A stretch of DNA of 64,000 bases, from positions 33,744-97,743 of the forward strand of contig NZ_DLFW01000045.1 in NCBI RefSeq assembly GCF_002482385.1, written 5' to 3'. Below, in pieces: positions 17,219-26,132 of the stretch. This DNA comes from Dysgonomonas sp. UBA7710. GTDB taxonomy: Bacteria; Bacteroidota; Bacteroidia; Bacteroidales; Dysgonomonadaceae. The number at the start of each line of letters is the position of its first letter. The first letter of the stretch is position 1. A program made the translations under genes and the position numbers. The notes under the pieces are model-generated. The model was given only the letters and a program-made list of their open reading frames with translations. It was not told the DNA's origin and did no database searches.

Positions 17219-17911
17219 TCAGACGTATTTCAGTAAAGAAGGAATAGACAACAATTCCACATTTCTGCCATCTATCTTTAGTAAACCTTCGCCAGCCATT
17301 CTTTTTATTTCATTGGCTAATGCCGGCCGGGTCACACTCAGATATTCGGCCAATTGAGTCTGATTGTGTTCCATTACAGATAATGTGTCGCTCTGTTTGT
17401 GCTCAAACAGATAATAGATAAAGCGGCTTCTGATGCTCTTATAAGATAATATCCGTAATCTGCTTACCGTACAGGCATTACAATTTCCGGTAAGCCTCAA
17501 AAAGTTTTTTAGAAGCTCGGGCTCTGAACTTATCAGCTTAAATGCAGACTCTTTCGTCGCTTTAAATAAAATACCATCTTCCACAACAGTGAAGGTAGCG
17601 GGAAATATACTATTCCCGTCAAACAGATGAGGGGTAGCAAATGCCCGTGGGCCTATAAGGTTTTCCACCTTGACGTTATTACCCGACACATCGATAATGT
17701 TTACCTCAAGATTTCCTTTCAGCAAGATGTACATGTGCAGGCAGGGCGTGTTCTGACGGATAATAATTTCGCCTTTGGATATTTCGGTCACAGTATAATC
17801 CAACCTGTCTAACAAAGTCTTTTTTGCATCCTCATTCAATCCCCTGAATAAAGGGATTTTGTGGATGATATTGATTTGTTGGTCGGTCAGGTAATTATTG
17901 TGCTCCATCAA
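17219..17911 (-). CDS. Crp/Fnr family transcriptional regulator (first of two)
   Basis: The 230-residue protein has an N-terminal cyclic-nucleotide-binding-like beta barrel (about 15-130; KGEIIIRQNTPCLHMYILLKG) and a C-terminal winged HTH (about 165-220; QTQLAEYLSVTRPALANEIK). Cysteines occur at 145 and 148 region (NCNACTVSRLR), but not in the arrangement of the FNR Fe-S cluster. Translation may start at either of the two initial Met codons. It lies 82 nt downstream of a paralogue and near the hcp operon, which suggests sensing of nitric oxide or redox state, perhaps through heme (inference). Confidence 0.88.
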   Translation of the reverse strand: MMEHNNYLTDQQINIIHKIPLFRGLNEDAKKTLLDRLDYTVTEISKGEIIIRQNTPCLHMYILLKGNLEVNIIDVSGNNVKVENLIGPRAFATPHLFDGNSIFPATFTVVEDGILFKATKESAFKLISSEPELLKNFLRLTGNCNACTVSRLRILSYKSIRSRFIYYLFEHKQSDTLSVMEHNQTQLAEYLSVTRPALANEIKRMAGEGLLKIDGRNVELLSIPSLLKYV

Positions 17912-17931
17912 TCTTGTACTTTAAGGTTTAT

Positions 17932-17939
17932 CAAAGATA
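17932..17939 (-). promoter_or_regulatory. -7 promoter element of the first Crp/Fnr gene
   Basis: Minus strand reads TATCTTTG, an exact match to the Bacteroidota TAnnTTTG element, 21 nt before the start codon. A clear -33 TTTG is not seen. Confidence 0.5.
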
Positions 17940-17993
17940 ATTCTAGTTGTTTATTTTACAAAAAGAGTTACAGCTTTTTAGCAAGCATGTTTC

Positions 17994-18668
17994 TTAAAAA
18001 CGGACAATATGGATCAATCTGTTTTTATCCGTTATTGTAATCATTTTTTTATCGGCTGTTAACAATCCGTCGTGCTGCATATTTGAGAGTTCACGTTCCA
18101 GCGATTGGCGCGAAACTCCGAAGTATTCAGCCAGTGCACTTTTGGTTTTATCCAGTTCTATGGTATCCTCCTGTTTTATTTTCGATAAGTTAAGTATATA
18201 TACCGCCAGTTTCTGACGGATAGTCCTGAAAGACATAAAATGAAGCTTCTTACTTAACCGGGATGCGAAGTCGGCAGATATATCCAGATAATTTTTTAAT
18301 AGAGTCTGGTTCATACTCAGCATTCTGAGCACCGATTGTTTTGGTATCACCAGTGCGGTGACATCCTCCCGTGCTATTGCCTGCACCGGGAAACGGTTAT
18401 CCGGTCCGAATAGAAACAGGATGGCAAGAGGGCTTGGCGCATATATGTCTTCTACTTTCACTACCTTTCCTGAAGGGTCGGTCATTTCACCCTTTACGCT
18501 GCCCGAAAGTAGTATAATGAGCCTGTTACATAGTTCATCCTGTAGGGCCAGGACCTCTCCTTTTCTAAATTCTGTTTCGGTAATTTTCAGTTCCGAAAAT
18601 ATCATTTCTATTTCTGCTTCATGTATTGAACGAAAAAGCGGAATCTTTTTTAATGCTGTTAAATCCAT
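17994..18668 (-). CDS. Crp/Fnr family transcriptional regulator, candidate HcpR
   Basis: The 224-residue protein has the same plan as its neighbour: effector-binding beta barrel (about 10-125; RKGEVLALQDELCNRLIILL) and C-terminal HTH (about 165-215; KSALAEYFGVSRQSLERELSNM). It is transcribed divergently from the ferredoxin-hcp operon, with a shared region of about 115 bp that holds a dyad. In Porphyromonas and other anaerobes the Crp-family regulator HcpR controls hcp in response to NO and nitrite, so this gene is the better HcpR candidate of the two. The assignment is by context; the families cannot be separated by eye. Confidence 0.85.
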   Translation of the reverse strand: MDLTALKKIPLFRSIHEAEIEMIFSELKITETEFRKGEVLALQDELCNRLIILLSGSVKGEMTDPSGKVVKVEDIYAPSPLAILFLFGPDNRFPVQAIAREDVTALVIPKQSVLRMLSMNQTLLKNYLDISADFASRLSKKLHFMSFRTIRQKLAVYILNLSKIKQEDTIELDKTKSALAEYFGVSRQSLERELSNMQHDGLLTADKKMITITDKNRLIHIVRF

Positions 18669-18685
18669 ATCCTAATCTGTGTATT

Positions 18686-18693
18686 CAAAGATA
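18686..18693 (-). promoter_or_regulatory. -7 promoter element of the divergent Crp/Fnr gene
   Basis: Minus strand TATCTTTG matches TAnnTTTG exactly and lies 18 nt before the start codon at 18668. Confidence 0.5.
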
Positions 18694-18716
18694 AAGATAT
18701 AATTATTTTGGCTAAC

Positions 18717-18730
18717 GTCGCATATGTGAC
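18717..18730. promoter_or_regulatory. Dyad operator candidate for a Crp/Fnr-type regulator (HcpR-like) before hcp
   Basis: The sequence GTCGCATATGTGAC is a near-perfect 14-bp dyad (6 of 7 pairs). A second overlapping palindrome ATATGTGACATAT follows. It lies between the divergent Crp/Fnr gene and the ferredoxin-hcp operon, about 24 bp upstream of the hcp -7 element. The form GTCGC-N4-GYGAC resembles, from memory, the HcpR site of Porphyromonas gingivalis. Confidence 0.55.
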
Positions 18731-18753
18731 ATATTTCAAACGTACTACCAACT

Positions 18754-18761
18754 TAATTTTG
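18754..18761 (+). promoter_or_regulatory. -7 promoter element of the ferredoxin-hcp operon
   Basis: TAATTTTG matches TAnnTTTG exactly, 22 nt before the start codon at 18784. The dyad at 18717-18730 covers the place where a -33 contact would be, which is consistent with activator control. Confidence 0.55.
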
Positions 18762-18783
18762 TAAAAAATAAAAAGGGTAAATA

Positions 18784-19647
18784 ATGAAAAGAACGATCAT
18801 AAAAATAGATGAAGAACTATGTGACGGTTGTGGTGCCTGCGTATCAGGTTGCCATGAAGGAGCTTTACAGCTTATCAATGACAAAGCCGTTATGATTAGT
18901 GATCTCTATTGCGACGGTCTTGGTGCTTGTATAGGAGAATGTCCCGTCGGTGCTATTACTCTCGAAGAACGTGAAGCTGAACCCTATGACGAGTATGCTG
19001 TGATGGAACGCATGCTCCCGAAAGGGGAGAAGGTAATACTCGCTCACCTGAACCATCTGAAAGAGCATGAGGAATACGAACTGTTACATCAGGGATTGGA
19101 GTATCTGAAAAAGCATAATGTGAAAGTGAACTTTCCTGCCGAAAATAAACAAAACTCAATTACGCAGGACAAACCCGCTTGCGGCTGTCCGGGCAGCATG
19201 ATGCAGGAGATTAAAAGGCCTGCCCCATCCGGATTCACGATGGCTGCGCCTGTGATAGTACAACCATCCGAACTGAGACAATTTCCTGTACAGCTTCATT
19301 TACTAAATCCGAATGCCGGATTTCTTCGAGGAGCCAATCTGTTACTGGCTGCCGATTGTACAGCGTTTGCCAGTGGCGAGTTCCATAGCCGTTTCCTAAA
19401 AGGCAAGGCTCTTGCTATTGCCTGTCCTAAGTTAGACAGTAATACGCAATCGTATATAGATAAGTTAATTGAGATGATTGATGAGGCCCAAATAGATACC
19501 CTTACCGTGCTTATCATGGAGGTTCCGTGTTGCGGAGGATTAGTACGGATAGTACAGATGGCAAGGGAAGAGGCTGAGAGGAATGTCCCTGTGAAAGTAA
19601 TCGTCCTTTCGGTGCAGGGCGATGTGAAAAAAGAAGAATGGATATAA
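18784..19647 (+). CDS. 4Fe-4S dicluster ferredoxin-like protein associated with Hcp
   Basis: The 287-residue protein has two ferredoxin motifs at the N-terminus: CDGCGACVSGC followed by HEGA, and CDGLGACIGEC followed by PVGA (about residues 12-60). A long C-terminal domain carries further conserved cysteines: ACGCPGS, ADCTAF, ACPKLD and VPCCGGLVRI. This fusion is commonly found just upstream of hcp in anaerobes and probably delivers electrons to Hcp in the cytoplasm. The stop codon is 22 nt before hcp, so the two are co-transcribed. The function of the C-terminal domain is not known to me. Confidence 0.9.
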   Translation: MKRTIIKIDEELCDGCGACVSGCHEGALQLINDKAVMISDLYCDGLGACIGECPVGAITLEEREAEPYDEYAVMERMLPKGEKVILAHLNHLKEHEEYELLHQGLEYLKKHNVKVNFPAENKQNSITQDKPACGCPGSMMQEIKRPAPSGFTMAAPVIVQPSELRQFPVQLHLLNPNAGFLRGANLLLAADCTAFASGEFHSRFLKGKALAIACPKLDSNTQSYIDKLIEMIDEAQIDTLTVLIMEVPCCGGLVRIVQMAREEAERNVPVKVIVLSVQGDVKKEEWI

Positions 19648-19669
19648 TCACTAACTAAAAAATATTATC

Positions 19670-21310
19670 ATGGACATGTTTTGTTTTCAGTGCCAGGAGA
19701 CAGCTAAAGGCACAGGTTGCGCATTAATGGGTGTGTGCGGTAAAACTCCGGAAGTTTCGAATATTCAGGATTTACTGTTGTTTGTAACCAGAGGGATCGC
19801 TGTATACAACAACGAGTTGAGAAAAGAAGGGAAAGCTTCATCTACAGCGGACAAGTTTATTGTTGACGCTATGTTTATCAGTATTACCAATGCTAACTTC
19901 GATTTCGAAGCGATAAAGGAGAAAGTAAAGGAAGGTTTATCATTGAAAGCAGAATTATCTGCCCGGCTGGGAAATACATCTATTATTCTTCCGGACGAAT
20001 GTACATGGAATGGCGATGAATCCGGATTCATGGACAAAGCACTTGAAGTAGGAGTGTTGCGTACAAAAGATGAAGATATACGCTCGCTGAAGGAACTGAC
20101 GCATTACGGGCTTAAAGGTATGGCAGCCTATGCCGAGCATGCTTATAATCTGGATAAGACGGATGATGAGATATACATGTTTATGCAGCGCGCATTAGCT
20201 GAAATTACGAGAGAGGATATCTCTGTTGACGAACTGGTCGCTTTGGCTCTCGAAACAGGTAAATACGGTGTACAGGTAATGGCATTGCTGGATGCGGCCA
20301 ATACCGGACGATTCGGGAATCCTGAAATTACACAGGTAAATATCGGTGTGGGAAAGAATCCGGGAATTCTTATCAGCGGACACGACCTGAGGGATATTGA
20401 AGAACTTTTACAGCAGACCGAAGGTATGGGAGTAGATGTTTACACACATAGCGAGATGTTGCCGGCGCATTATTATCCGCATCTGAAAAAATATAAACAT
20501 CTGGTCGGTAATTATGGCGGTGCATGGTGGCAACAAAAAGAAGACTTTGAGTCGTTTAACGGGCCAATCTTATTCACTACGAACTGTATCGTACCTCCTT
20601 CCAAAAATGCGGCATACAGAGGGCGGATATTTACCACAGGTGCTTCAGGCCTTGATGGTGCAAAACATATACCGGAGCGTAAAGACGGGCAACAGAAAGA
20701 CTTTTCGGAAATAATACAAATGGCGAAAAACTGCCAGACTCCGAAGGAAATCGAAAACGGAACAATCGTAGGAGGGTTTGCCCATGCACAGGTAATGGCA
20801 TTAGCCGACAAGGTTGTGGATGCTGTAAAATCGGGTGCAATAAAGAAATTCTTTGTAATGGCAGGTTGTGACGGACGTATGAAAGGCCGTAATTATTACA
20901 CTGACTTTGCAGAGGCATTGCCTAACGATACGGTTATTCTTACCGCCGGTTGTGCCAAATACCGTTACAATAAACTGCCATTGGGCGATATAGGCGGTAT
21001 TCCGCGTGTATTGGATGCCGGACAGTGTAACGATAGTTATTCATTGGCAGTTATCGCTCTCAAGCTGAAAGAAGTATTCGGGCTGGAGGATATTAATGAC
21101 CTGCCTATCGCCTTCAATATAGCATGGTATGAGCAAAAAGCGGTAATAGTGTTACTTGCTCTGCTTCATCTGGGAGTGAAAAATATACACCTCGGGCCAA
21201 CTCTTCCGGGGTTCCTTTCTCCGAATGTAGCGAAAGTACTGGTTGAGAATTTCGGAATCGGCGGTATATCTTCTGTTGAGGAGGATATTGAAATGTTCCT
21301 TGCCAGCTAA
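19670..21310 (+). CDS. hcp: Hybrid cluster protein (hydroxylamine/NO reductase), class I
   Basis: The 546-residue cytoplasmic enzyme begins MDMFCFQCQETAKGTGCALM. The N-terminal cysteine pattern C5-x2-C8-x8-C17-x5-C23 is the class I (strict anaerobe) spacing for the 4Fe cluster. Ligands of the hybrid 4Fe-2S-2O cluster are visible further on: GHDLRDIEELL, TTNCIVPP, MAGCDGRMKGRNYY, LTAGCAKYRYN and DAGQCNDSYS. Hcp reduces hydroxylamine in vitro and NO to N2O in vivo, and so protects against nitrosative stress. Its partner ferredoxin is upstream. It is followed by a strong terminator. The downstream Nrf genes make the NO and hydroxylamine link functional. Confidence 0.98.
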   Translation: MDMFCFQCQETAKGTGCALMGVCGKTPEVSNIQDLLLFVTRGIAVYNNELRKEGKASSTADKFIVDAMFISITNANFDFEAIKEKVKEGLSLKAELSARLGNTSIILPDECTWNGDESGFMDKALEVGVLRTKDEDIRSLKELTHYGLKGMAAYAEHAYNLDKTDDEIYMFMQRALAEITREDISVDELVALALETGKYGVQVMALLDAANTGRFGNPEITQVNIGVGKNPGILISGHDLRDIEELLQQTEGMGVDVYTHSEMLPAHYYPHLKKYKHLVGNYGGAWWQQKEDFESFNGPILFTTNCIVPPSKNAAYRGRIFTTGASGLDGAKHIPERKDGQQKDFSEIIQMAKNCQTPKEIENGTIVGGFAHAQVMALADKVVDAVKSGAIKKFFVMAGCDGRMKGRNYYTDFAEALPNDTVILTAGCAKYRYNKLPLGDIGGIPRVLDAGQCNDSYSLAVIALKLKEVFGLEDINDLPIAFNIAWYEQKAVIVLLALLHLGVKNIHLGPTLPGFLSPNVAKVLVENFGIGGISSVEEDIEMFLAS

Positions 21311-21330
21311 GGATATCAGATAAGTATATA

Positions 21331-21366
21331 ATAAAAGCCGGATACATTAATGTATCCGGCTTTTAT
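21331..21366. terminator. Bidirectional terminator after hcp
   Basis: A fully palindromic 36-bp sequence with arms ATAAAAGCCGGATACATT and its complement forms a long GC-cored hairpin. It ends with TTTTATTTTG on the plus strand. Confidence 0.88.
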
Positions 21367-21445
21367 TTTGCGATTATATGGGGGTATTAATCTGCTGTTA
21401 AGATTATTAGTGTTGTATAAAATTGTTGTTTTTTTTCAGCTACGC

Positions 21446-21654
21446 GCAATCAAAGATTGCTTGTGTTCCTTTTGGCCAAAGCCCCAAAAGGAACCAAAAA
21501 TGCTTTTACGCCCACTTTATGGGCCGACCCATAACGGACTTAAAGGCTAAACGAAAAAACTCGCTCTGAATAGAGTATAATACGAATCGGTCGATAAGCT
21601 CAAACACGTTTTCGTTTTTTAGCCTTTTACTTACTTTTGGGCAATGCCAAAAGT
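21446..21654. repeat. Palindromic non-coding element with nested hairpins
   Basis: Hairpins in order: GCAATC-AAA-GATTGC (21446-21460), TTCCTTTTGG with CCAAAAGGAA (21466-21493), a larger inverted pair AAAGGCTAAACG / CGTTTTTTAGCCTTT (21542-21627), and ACTTTTGG-GCAATG-CCAAAAGT (21633-21654). There is no ORF. The words resemble REP/MITE-like palindromic elements that I recall in Bacteroidota gaps. The rest of the gap 21375-21773 holds nothing else recognisable. Confidence 0.5.
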
Positions 21655-21773
21655 GAGGACAAGCCCGGCAGGGCGCGGCAGACATGAACTGAAAAATAAA
21701 AGTTTTTACAAACAACGCTTATATGATAAAAAAATCGAACCTTTTTTCAACTTATTAATGTGGAAGAACTTTC

Positions 21774-22559
21774 TCAATTTGAATAAACATGAATACTATT
21801 CTGTGCGGCAGGAAGATAATTGACGCCGATCCAGGTAATCATAAGTAAAACAAACGCGATTGGCAGCATCCATAAAACAAACTTAACATGATATTTTTGC
21901 AGCCGCATATGGATATAGACTAAATATCCCGCCGATGTAATAAACGCCCATGTCTCTTTCGGGTCCCACGACCAGTAGTGTCCCCATGCCTCCTTTGCCC
22001 ATACTGCTCCCATGAGCATTCCCAGTATGAGGAAGCCGAAACCGATATAAACAACATTATCCATCAGCTTGTACAGGTTATCATCCAGCCTGTCTTTTTT
22101 CAGATTTACCAACTGAATAATAGCAGCAATGGTCGCAGCCCCAAGCATGGCATAGGATAAAATATAGACTGTAACGTGCGGCACAAACCAATAGCTTTGG
22201 AGGGCAGGCATCAGATTGGTCGAATGTATTTCCGGCTTGAATATATTTACACAGACAAAAACGCAGGCGACCAGGCTGGAGAATGACAACAGCCATTTAT
22301 ATTTCCAATGCTTGTATGTAAAATAACCAACTGTTGCCAGAAAGAATGAGTACCATAACCGGGTTTCACCTATTGTACGGAGCGGAGGGCGTTCCTGTCC
22401 TATCCATAAGCCGATGATAAACGTGGCAAAAATAGCAATGCCGGCTATCATTAGTCCTTCTACGATAAATGTTTTCTTACATTTATATACCAGTGCTCCT
22501 GCGCTTATCCAGCAAATCATTGCAGGTATTGCAAACCAAAGAAATTCATCCCAAGTCAT
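21774..22559 (-). CDS. ccsA: Cytochrome c biogenesis protein CcsA/ResC (heme handling, WWD domain)
   Basis: The 261-residue polytopic membrane protein carries the tryptophan-rich heme-handling motif WGHYWSWDPKETW near residues 190-202 and conserved histidines (VPHVTVY, YIHMRL). With its partner it forms the system II cytochrome c synthase that exports heme and attaches it to CxxCH motifs. Its start overlaps the end of the Ccs1/ResB gene by 14 nt. The operon order nrfH-nrfA-ccs1-ccsA shows that it matures the multiheme nitrite reductase. Confidence 0.93.
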   Translation of the reverse strand: MTWDEFLWFAIPAMICWISAGALVYKCKKTFIVEGLMIAGIAIFATFIIGLWIGQERPPLRTIGETRLWYSFFLATVGYFTYKHWKYKWLLSFSSLVACVFVCVNIFKPEIHSTNLMPALQSYWFVPHVTVYILSYAMLGAATIAAIIQLVNLKKDRLDDNLYKLMDNVVYIGFGFLILGMLMGAVWAKEAWGHYWSWDPKETWAFITSAGYLVYIHMRLQKYHVKFVLWMLPIAFVLLMITWIGVNYLPAAQNSIHVYSN

Positions 22560-23808
22560 CTTCCGCCTTTCTTTTTTTGTTTCCCGACCATAATAAACAG
22601 ATTGAACCTACGGATAATAGAATTATTCCGGCATAGACAGGATAGAGCCACGGGTCGTATACCAGTTCCATACTGCTGTATGTGGACATTCTGCCGGCCT
22701 GATTGTCATATCCGTACTGGTAGATAGTCCAACTGCCTATTCTTAAAGGTTTATTTACTTCCAGAACCGCGTGCTGTTCGCTTCCGTCTTCCATGAATAC
22801 ATCTATGTCCGACAGGAATCTCTTTGGCTCGGGTTGTGTCATTACAATACAATATTGAGAGTCGAGAGGTAATGTCATATATAACTGTGCCATATTGCCT
22901 CCGCATACCCATCCTTTACGCATCTCGCCTGTTTGTTTGTTCCTTGCCGATACTTTTGCTGCCGGACTGGAGCCGGGCATAGGCACAGCCTGATAAGTAC
23001 TGTCACTGTTGCGTACTGCCTGATGGATATATTCTTCAAGTCTGATATCCCATTTATCGAGTGTGCCGTTAGGCCTCTTTTCGTCTATCTGGAAATAATC
23101 AGGTTTGTTTTTAGGCTGTGATTCGCCGCTTTCCCTGTCTATTATTGTGAGTTTAGGCGGGTATTCTTCCATCTCGAAATCATTGAGCTGTATGGCGACT
23201 GGAAGTTCCAGCACATCTTTGTTTTCGCTATAGACACGCCATTCCACTTCACCTTCGCGGACATGCATTACATATCTTTTTATATCGGCGGCTCCCAGCC
23301 CTGCGGCAAAAAGGAGAATCCAGAGCCCTATATGATTGAAATAGAAAGCATAATCCTGCTTGCGGAAAGCGACCAGCCTTCTTACAATCAGTGAACCTAA
23401 GGAAATCAGCGTAAGGAAATATATCAGAACGAAAGGCCAGCTGCTTGTTACCTGCCTGAATCCAAGCACCGTGAATATATCTTTATCGTGAGGATCGAGA
23501 CGCGCGAATTGCGGAGTAAGTCCCATTATCAGCCCCAATACCAACAGCGTGGCAATGAGGGTTACCGAAAGCGGAACACCCGATATCCATTGGTAGAAAG
23601 CACTTTTGCGGGCGAATGAGAGTAATATGAGAAATGCTATTACCGCGCCACCGAGGATAAGGTTGACCGGAGCCTGTAGCAGGTAAAAGTCAAACTTTCC
23701 TACTGTAATCTGAAGCATAAAACCAATGAAGACAAAACCTGCCACAAAAGCAATACTTTCTTTGTACCGCCACGGGAATTGCCACATCTTACGTTTTCCT
23801 TGTTCCAT
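22546..23808 (-). CDS. Cytochrome c biogenesis protein Ccs1/ResB-like
   Basis: The 420-residue protein has membrane helices near 15-35, 45-65, 75-100, 120-140 and 155-175, then a large exported domain (about 185-385), and a last helix near 388-408. The ResB signature appears in PLRIGSWTIYQYGYD near the C-terminus (compare PLRYKGWTFYQ types). It pairs with CcsA for cytochrome c assembly. The C-terminal 14 nt overlap ccsA. It is 78 nt downstream of nrfA. ResB proteins are divergent, so the assignment draws on both sequence and order. Confidence 0.85.
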   Translation of the reverse strand: MEQGKRKMWQFPWRYKESIAFVAGFVFIGFMLQITVGKFDFYLLQAPVNLILGGAVIAFLILLSFARKSAFYQWISGVPLSVTLIATLLVLGLIMGLTPQFARLDPHDKDIFTVLGFRQVTSSWPFVLIYFLTLISLGSLIVRRLVAFRKQDYAFYFNHIGLWILLFAAGLGAADIKRYVMHVREGEVEWRVYSENKDVLELPVAIQLNDFEMEEYPPKLTIIDRESGESQPKNKPDYFQIDEKRPNGTLDKWDIRLEEYIHQAVRNSDSTYQAVPMPGSSPAAKVSARNKQTGEMRKGWVCGGNMAQLYMTLPLDSQYCIVMTQPEPKRFLSDIDVFMEDGSEQHAVLEVNKPLRIGSWTIYQYGYDNQAGRMSTYSSMELVYDPWLYPVYAGIILLSVGSICLLWSGNKKRKAEDDLG

Positions 23809-23886
23809 ATGTATATGAAGAGAAGAAAGTACCTGAAGTCTTTCTCAGACACTCTCTTCTTTTTTATCTGCCGTTTAAGGGCCTGT

Positions 23887-25386
23887 TTAAATATTTGCTG
23901 TTAATTTCCCTTCTTTTTTAGCTTTTTCGAGCCATTGAGGAACTACTGTTTTTATCCAGTTGTCTTTTTTCTCTTTCAGGGTCTTCATATCCAGCCCGAT
24001 GTATGCCTGAGCCTTATCTTTGGTAGATATATCCGGCATCTGCATATCGGTTACTCCATGGCTGAACAGTACTTTCTGCAATTCAAGCTGGGCAAGCATT
24101 GTTTTGTCGAGGCTGTGAGCCAGTATCCGCTGGGTTTCCACCGGAGCATGGAAGGACGCTCCGTGAGAAGCTACCGCGAAATCCCAGCGCCATTGCGCCT
24201 GACGAAGCAATTTGAGCGAAGCTGCCATTTCTTTGTCGTCTGCCCCTTTGTCCCATGCTGTTTTAGCCATGATGTGAGCTTTCGACAGTTCCTGTTCTAT
24301 ACGATCGCGGATTTCTAATGCTTTATCCTGATATTGGTAAACATAGTTTTTCAGGTTCTCTTCGCTGTCTCTGTGACAGGTCTGGCAGGTATTCGCTACA
24401 TTCTTCAACGGGCTCATCACCTGATGGTTCGAGTATTTTATACCGCCTTCCGACATGTATGGCATATGGCAATCGGCACATGATAGGCCACGTTGTGCAT
24501 GAGGTCCCAGCAGGAATATTTCATAATCCGGATGTTGGGCTTTCAGCATAGGAGTTTTACTTAATGCATGTGTCCAGTCTGTAAATTCTGCTTCGTCGTA
24601 ATATTTCTCCATCGCTTCCACAGTCATGCCTCCATCCCAGGGGAATGTCAGATATTTATTATCTTTTGTAAAATAATATTCAACATGGCATTGCGCGCAA
24701 ACCAGTGACCGCATTTCCTGAGGTGTGGCCTGAGTGATATCTTTTCCCTGACGTTGAAATGCTTCTATTAATGCCGGACGGGTAATTGTCAGATTCATCG
24801 TAACAGGGTCGTGACAGTCTGCACAGCCGATAGGGTTTACTACCTCCGCACCCCAATCACTCCATTTGGCTTTATAATAGTTCTCAATACCTTTTTCGTG
24901 CATCAGGCGTGGTACATCGGGGCTTTTGCATGTCCAGCAAGTACCCGGCTGCATATCGCCCTCTCCGTTTTCGGGACATCCTGTACGAAGCGTATTGCGT
25001 ACGTCCTCGACGGCATGCATATGTCCGCGCGGTGCGGAATAGTCACGCGAAAAAGCGTATCCGGCCCATAGGACTACCATTTCGGGACGCGATTCCAGTA
25101 CATCTTCGGGCATATTGCCCAGATGCTTGCTTTTGAAATCCATATCGGCAGTCTTTTTCCACGTATTATACTCTCTCGGGTAGTTTATGCCCCATTCTTC
25201 ATTGTGAGGGTTTATCCCGGTTATCTCTATTTTCTTATTGTTGTACAGTGTAGCTATTTCGGCACGGCGTTCTGTTATGGAGGCAGCCAGGATGCCTAAT
25301 GCAAACACTCCTACCATGACAACGGCAAATATGCCCCATCCGATAATCGGTTTCCGTTTGATTGCTTCTGCTAATTTCTTGAACAT
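23887..25386 (-). CDS. nrfA: Ammonia-forming cytochrome c nitrite reductase NrfA
   Basis: The 499-residue periplasmic pentaheme enzyme reduces nitrite to ammonium with six electrons. The catalytic heme has the special lysine ligand, CWTCK, and four classical sites follow: CADCH, CAQCH, CADCH and CQTCH. An uncleaved or cleaved N-terminal hydrophobic segment (IIGWGIFAVVMVGVFALGIL) targets it to the membrane. Length is typical (478-520). It is 42 nt after nrfH, its quinol-oxidising partner. Together they allow respiratory ammonification and detoxification of nitrite and NO. Confidence 0.98.
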   Translation of the reverse strand: MFKKLAEAIKRKPIIGWGIFAVVMVGVFALGILAASITERRAEIATLYNNKKIEITGINPHNEEWGINYPREYNTWKKTADMDFKSKHLGNMPEDVLESRPEMVVLWAGYAFSRDYSAPRGHMHAVEDVRNTLRTGCPENGEGDMQPGTCWTCKSPDVPRLMHEKGIENYYKAKWSDWGAEVVNPIGCADCHDPVTMNLTITRPALIEAFQRQGKDITQATPQEMRSLVCAQCHVEYYFTKDNKYLTFPWDGGMTVEAMEKYYDEAEFTDWTHALSKTPMLKAQHPDYEIFLLGPHAQRGLSCADCHMPYMSEGGIKYSNHQVMSPLKNVANTCQTCHRDSEENLKNYVYQYQDKALEIRDRIEQELSKAHIMAKTAWDKGADDKEMAASLKLLRQAQWRWDFAVASHGASFHAPVETQRILAHSLDKTMLAQLELQKVLFSHGVTDMQMPDISTKDKAQAYIGLDMKTLKEKKDNWIKTVVPQWLEKAKKEGKLTANI

Positions 25387-25428
25387 AATTTATAGAGTTT
25401 TTAGTTGTTTATTTTTATAGGTTTAGAT

Positions 25429-26013
25429 TCAGTTTTTATTCATTCTCTTCTTCAGCCACTCCGGTACGGGTGAGGCGGGTAGGGGAACAATCGCGTTAGG
25501 CGAGGAGGACAAATTGCTTATCTTGGAATGGGGCACTTGTGTGTGGCAGTCCCAGCAAGCTTTGCCTTTGCCTTCCTGTACATCGCAGTAACTTATCATA
25601 CCTGTATTTACAAATTCCGTATTGAGTTGCGTGTGGCAACGGATGCAGTTGTCCATTATCACCCCGTAGCTTTCGTCCCGTGGACGGATTACCTGTGGCT
25701 CTCCATTTATGGTAAATACGGCGGCATGGTAAAGCCCGTCTTTAGCTTTAAATGCATATTTATTGAGGATATTATCCTGCGGTACGTGGCAGTCGTTGCA
25801 AGTAGCCCATTGCGCGTGCGAACTATGGTTCCATGACTGGTAGTATGGAGTCATAATGTGGCAGTTGATACATGCTGCGGGATCGTCCGAAAGGTAGGAG
25901 TGAGCCCTCGACATATAGACTGAGTATCCTCCCAATCCGACTATAATACCTCCTACGACAAACAGAGGTACTATAAACTGGTTAGGTATATGGCTCAGGA
26001 ATTTTTTTATCAT
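25429..26013 (-). CDS. nrfH: Membrane tetraheme cytochrome c NrfH (menaquinol oxidase for NrfA)
   Basis: The 194-residue NapC/NirT-family protein has one N-terminal membrane helix (about 13-32, FIVPLFVVGGIIVGLGGYSV) and four heme sites: CINCH, CNDCH, CIRCH and CWDCH. It passes electrons from menaquinol to NrfA. It is the first gene of the operon nrfH-nrfA-ccs1-ccsA. Length and heme count match the family. Confidence 0.97.
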   Translation of the reverse strand: MIKKFLSHIPNQFIVPLFVVGGIIVGLGGYSVYMSRAHSYLSDDPAACINCHIMTPYYQSWNHSSHAQWATCNDCHVPQDNILNKYAFKAKDGLYHAAVFTINGEPQVIRPRDESYGVIMDNCIRCHTQLNTEFVNTGMISYCDVQEGKGKACWDCHTQVPHSKISNLSSSPNAIVPLPASPVPEWLKKRMNKN

Positions 26014-26027
26014 GGTATACTAATTTA

Positions 26028-26040
26028 AGGTCACAGACCT
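26028..26040. promoter_or_regulatory. Small dyad upstream of nrfH
   Basis: AGGTC-ACA-GACCT is a perfect 5-bp-arm dyad that ends 15 nt before the nrfH start codon. It may act as a leader hairpin or an operator. I did not find the hcp-type GTCGC dyad here. Confidence 0.3.
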
Positions 26041-26132
26041 ATTTGTTACTTGTTATGTAAAAGAATAACAGTGATTTATGATTTTATATTGTATCATTAA
26101 ATACTATCTTTTACTTAGTGTTTAAATTTTCC

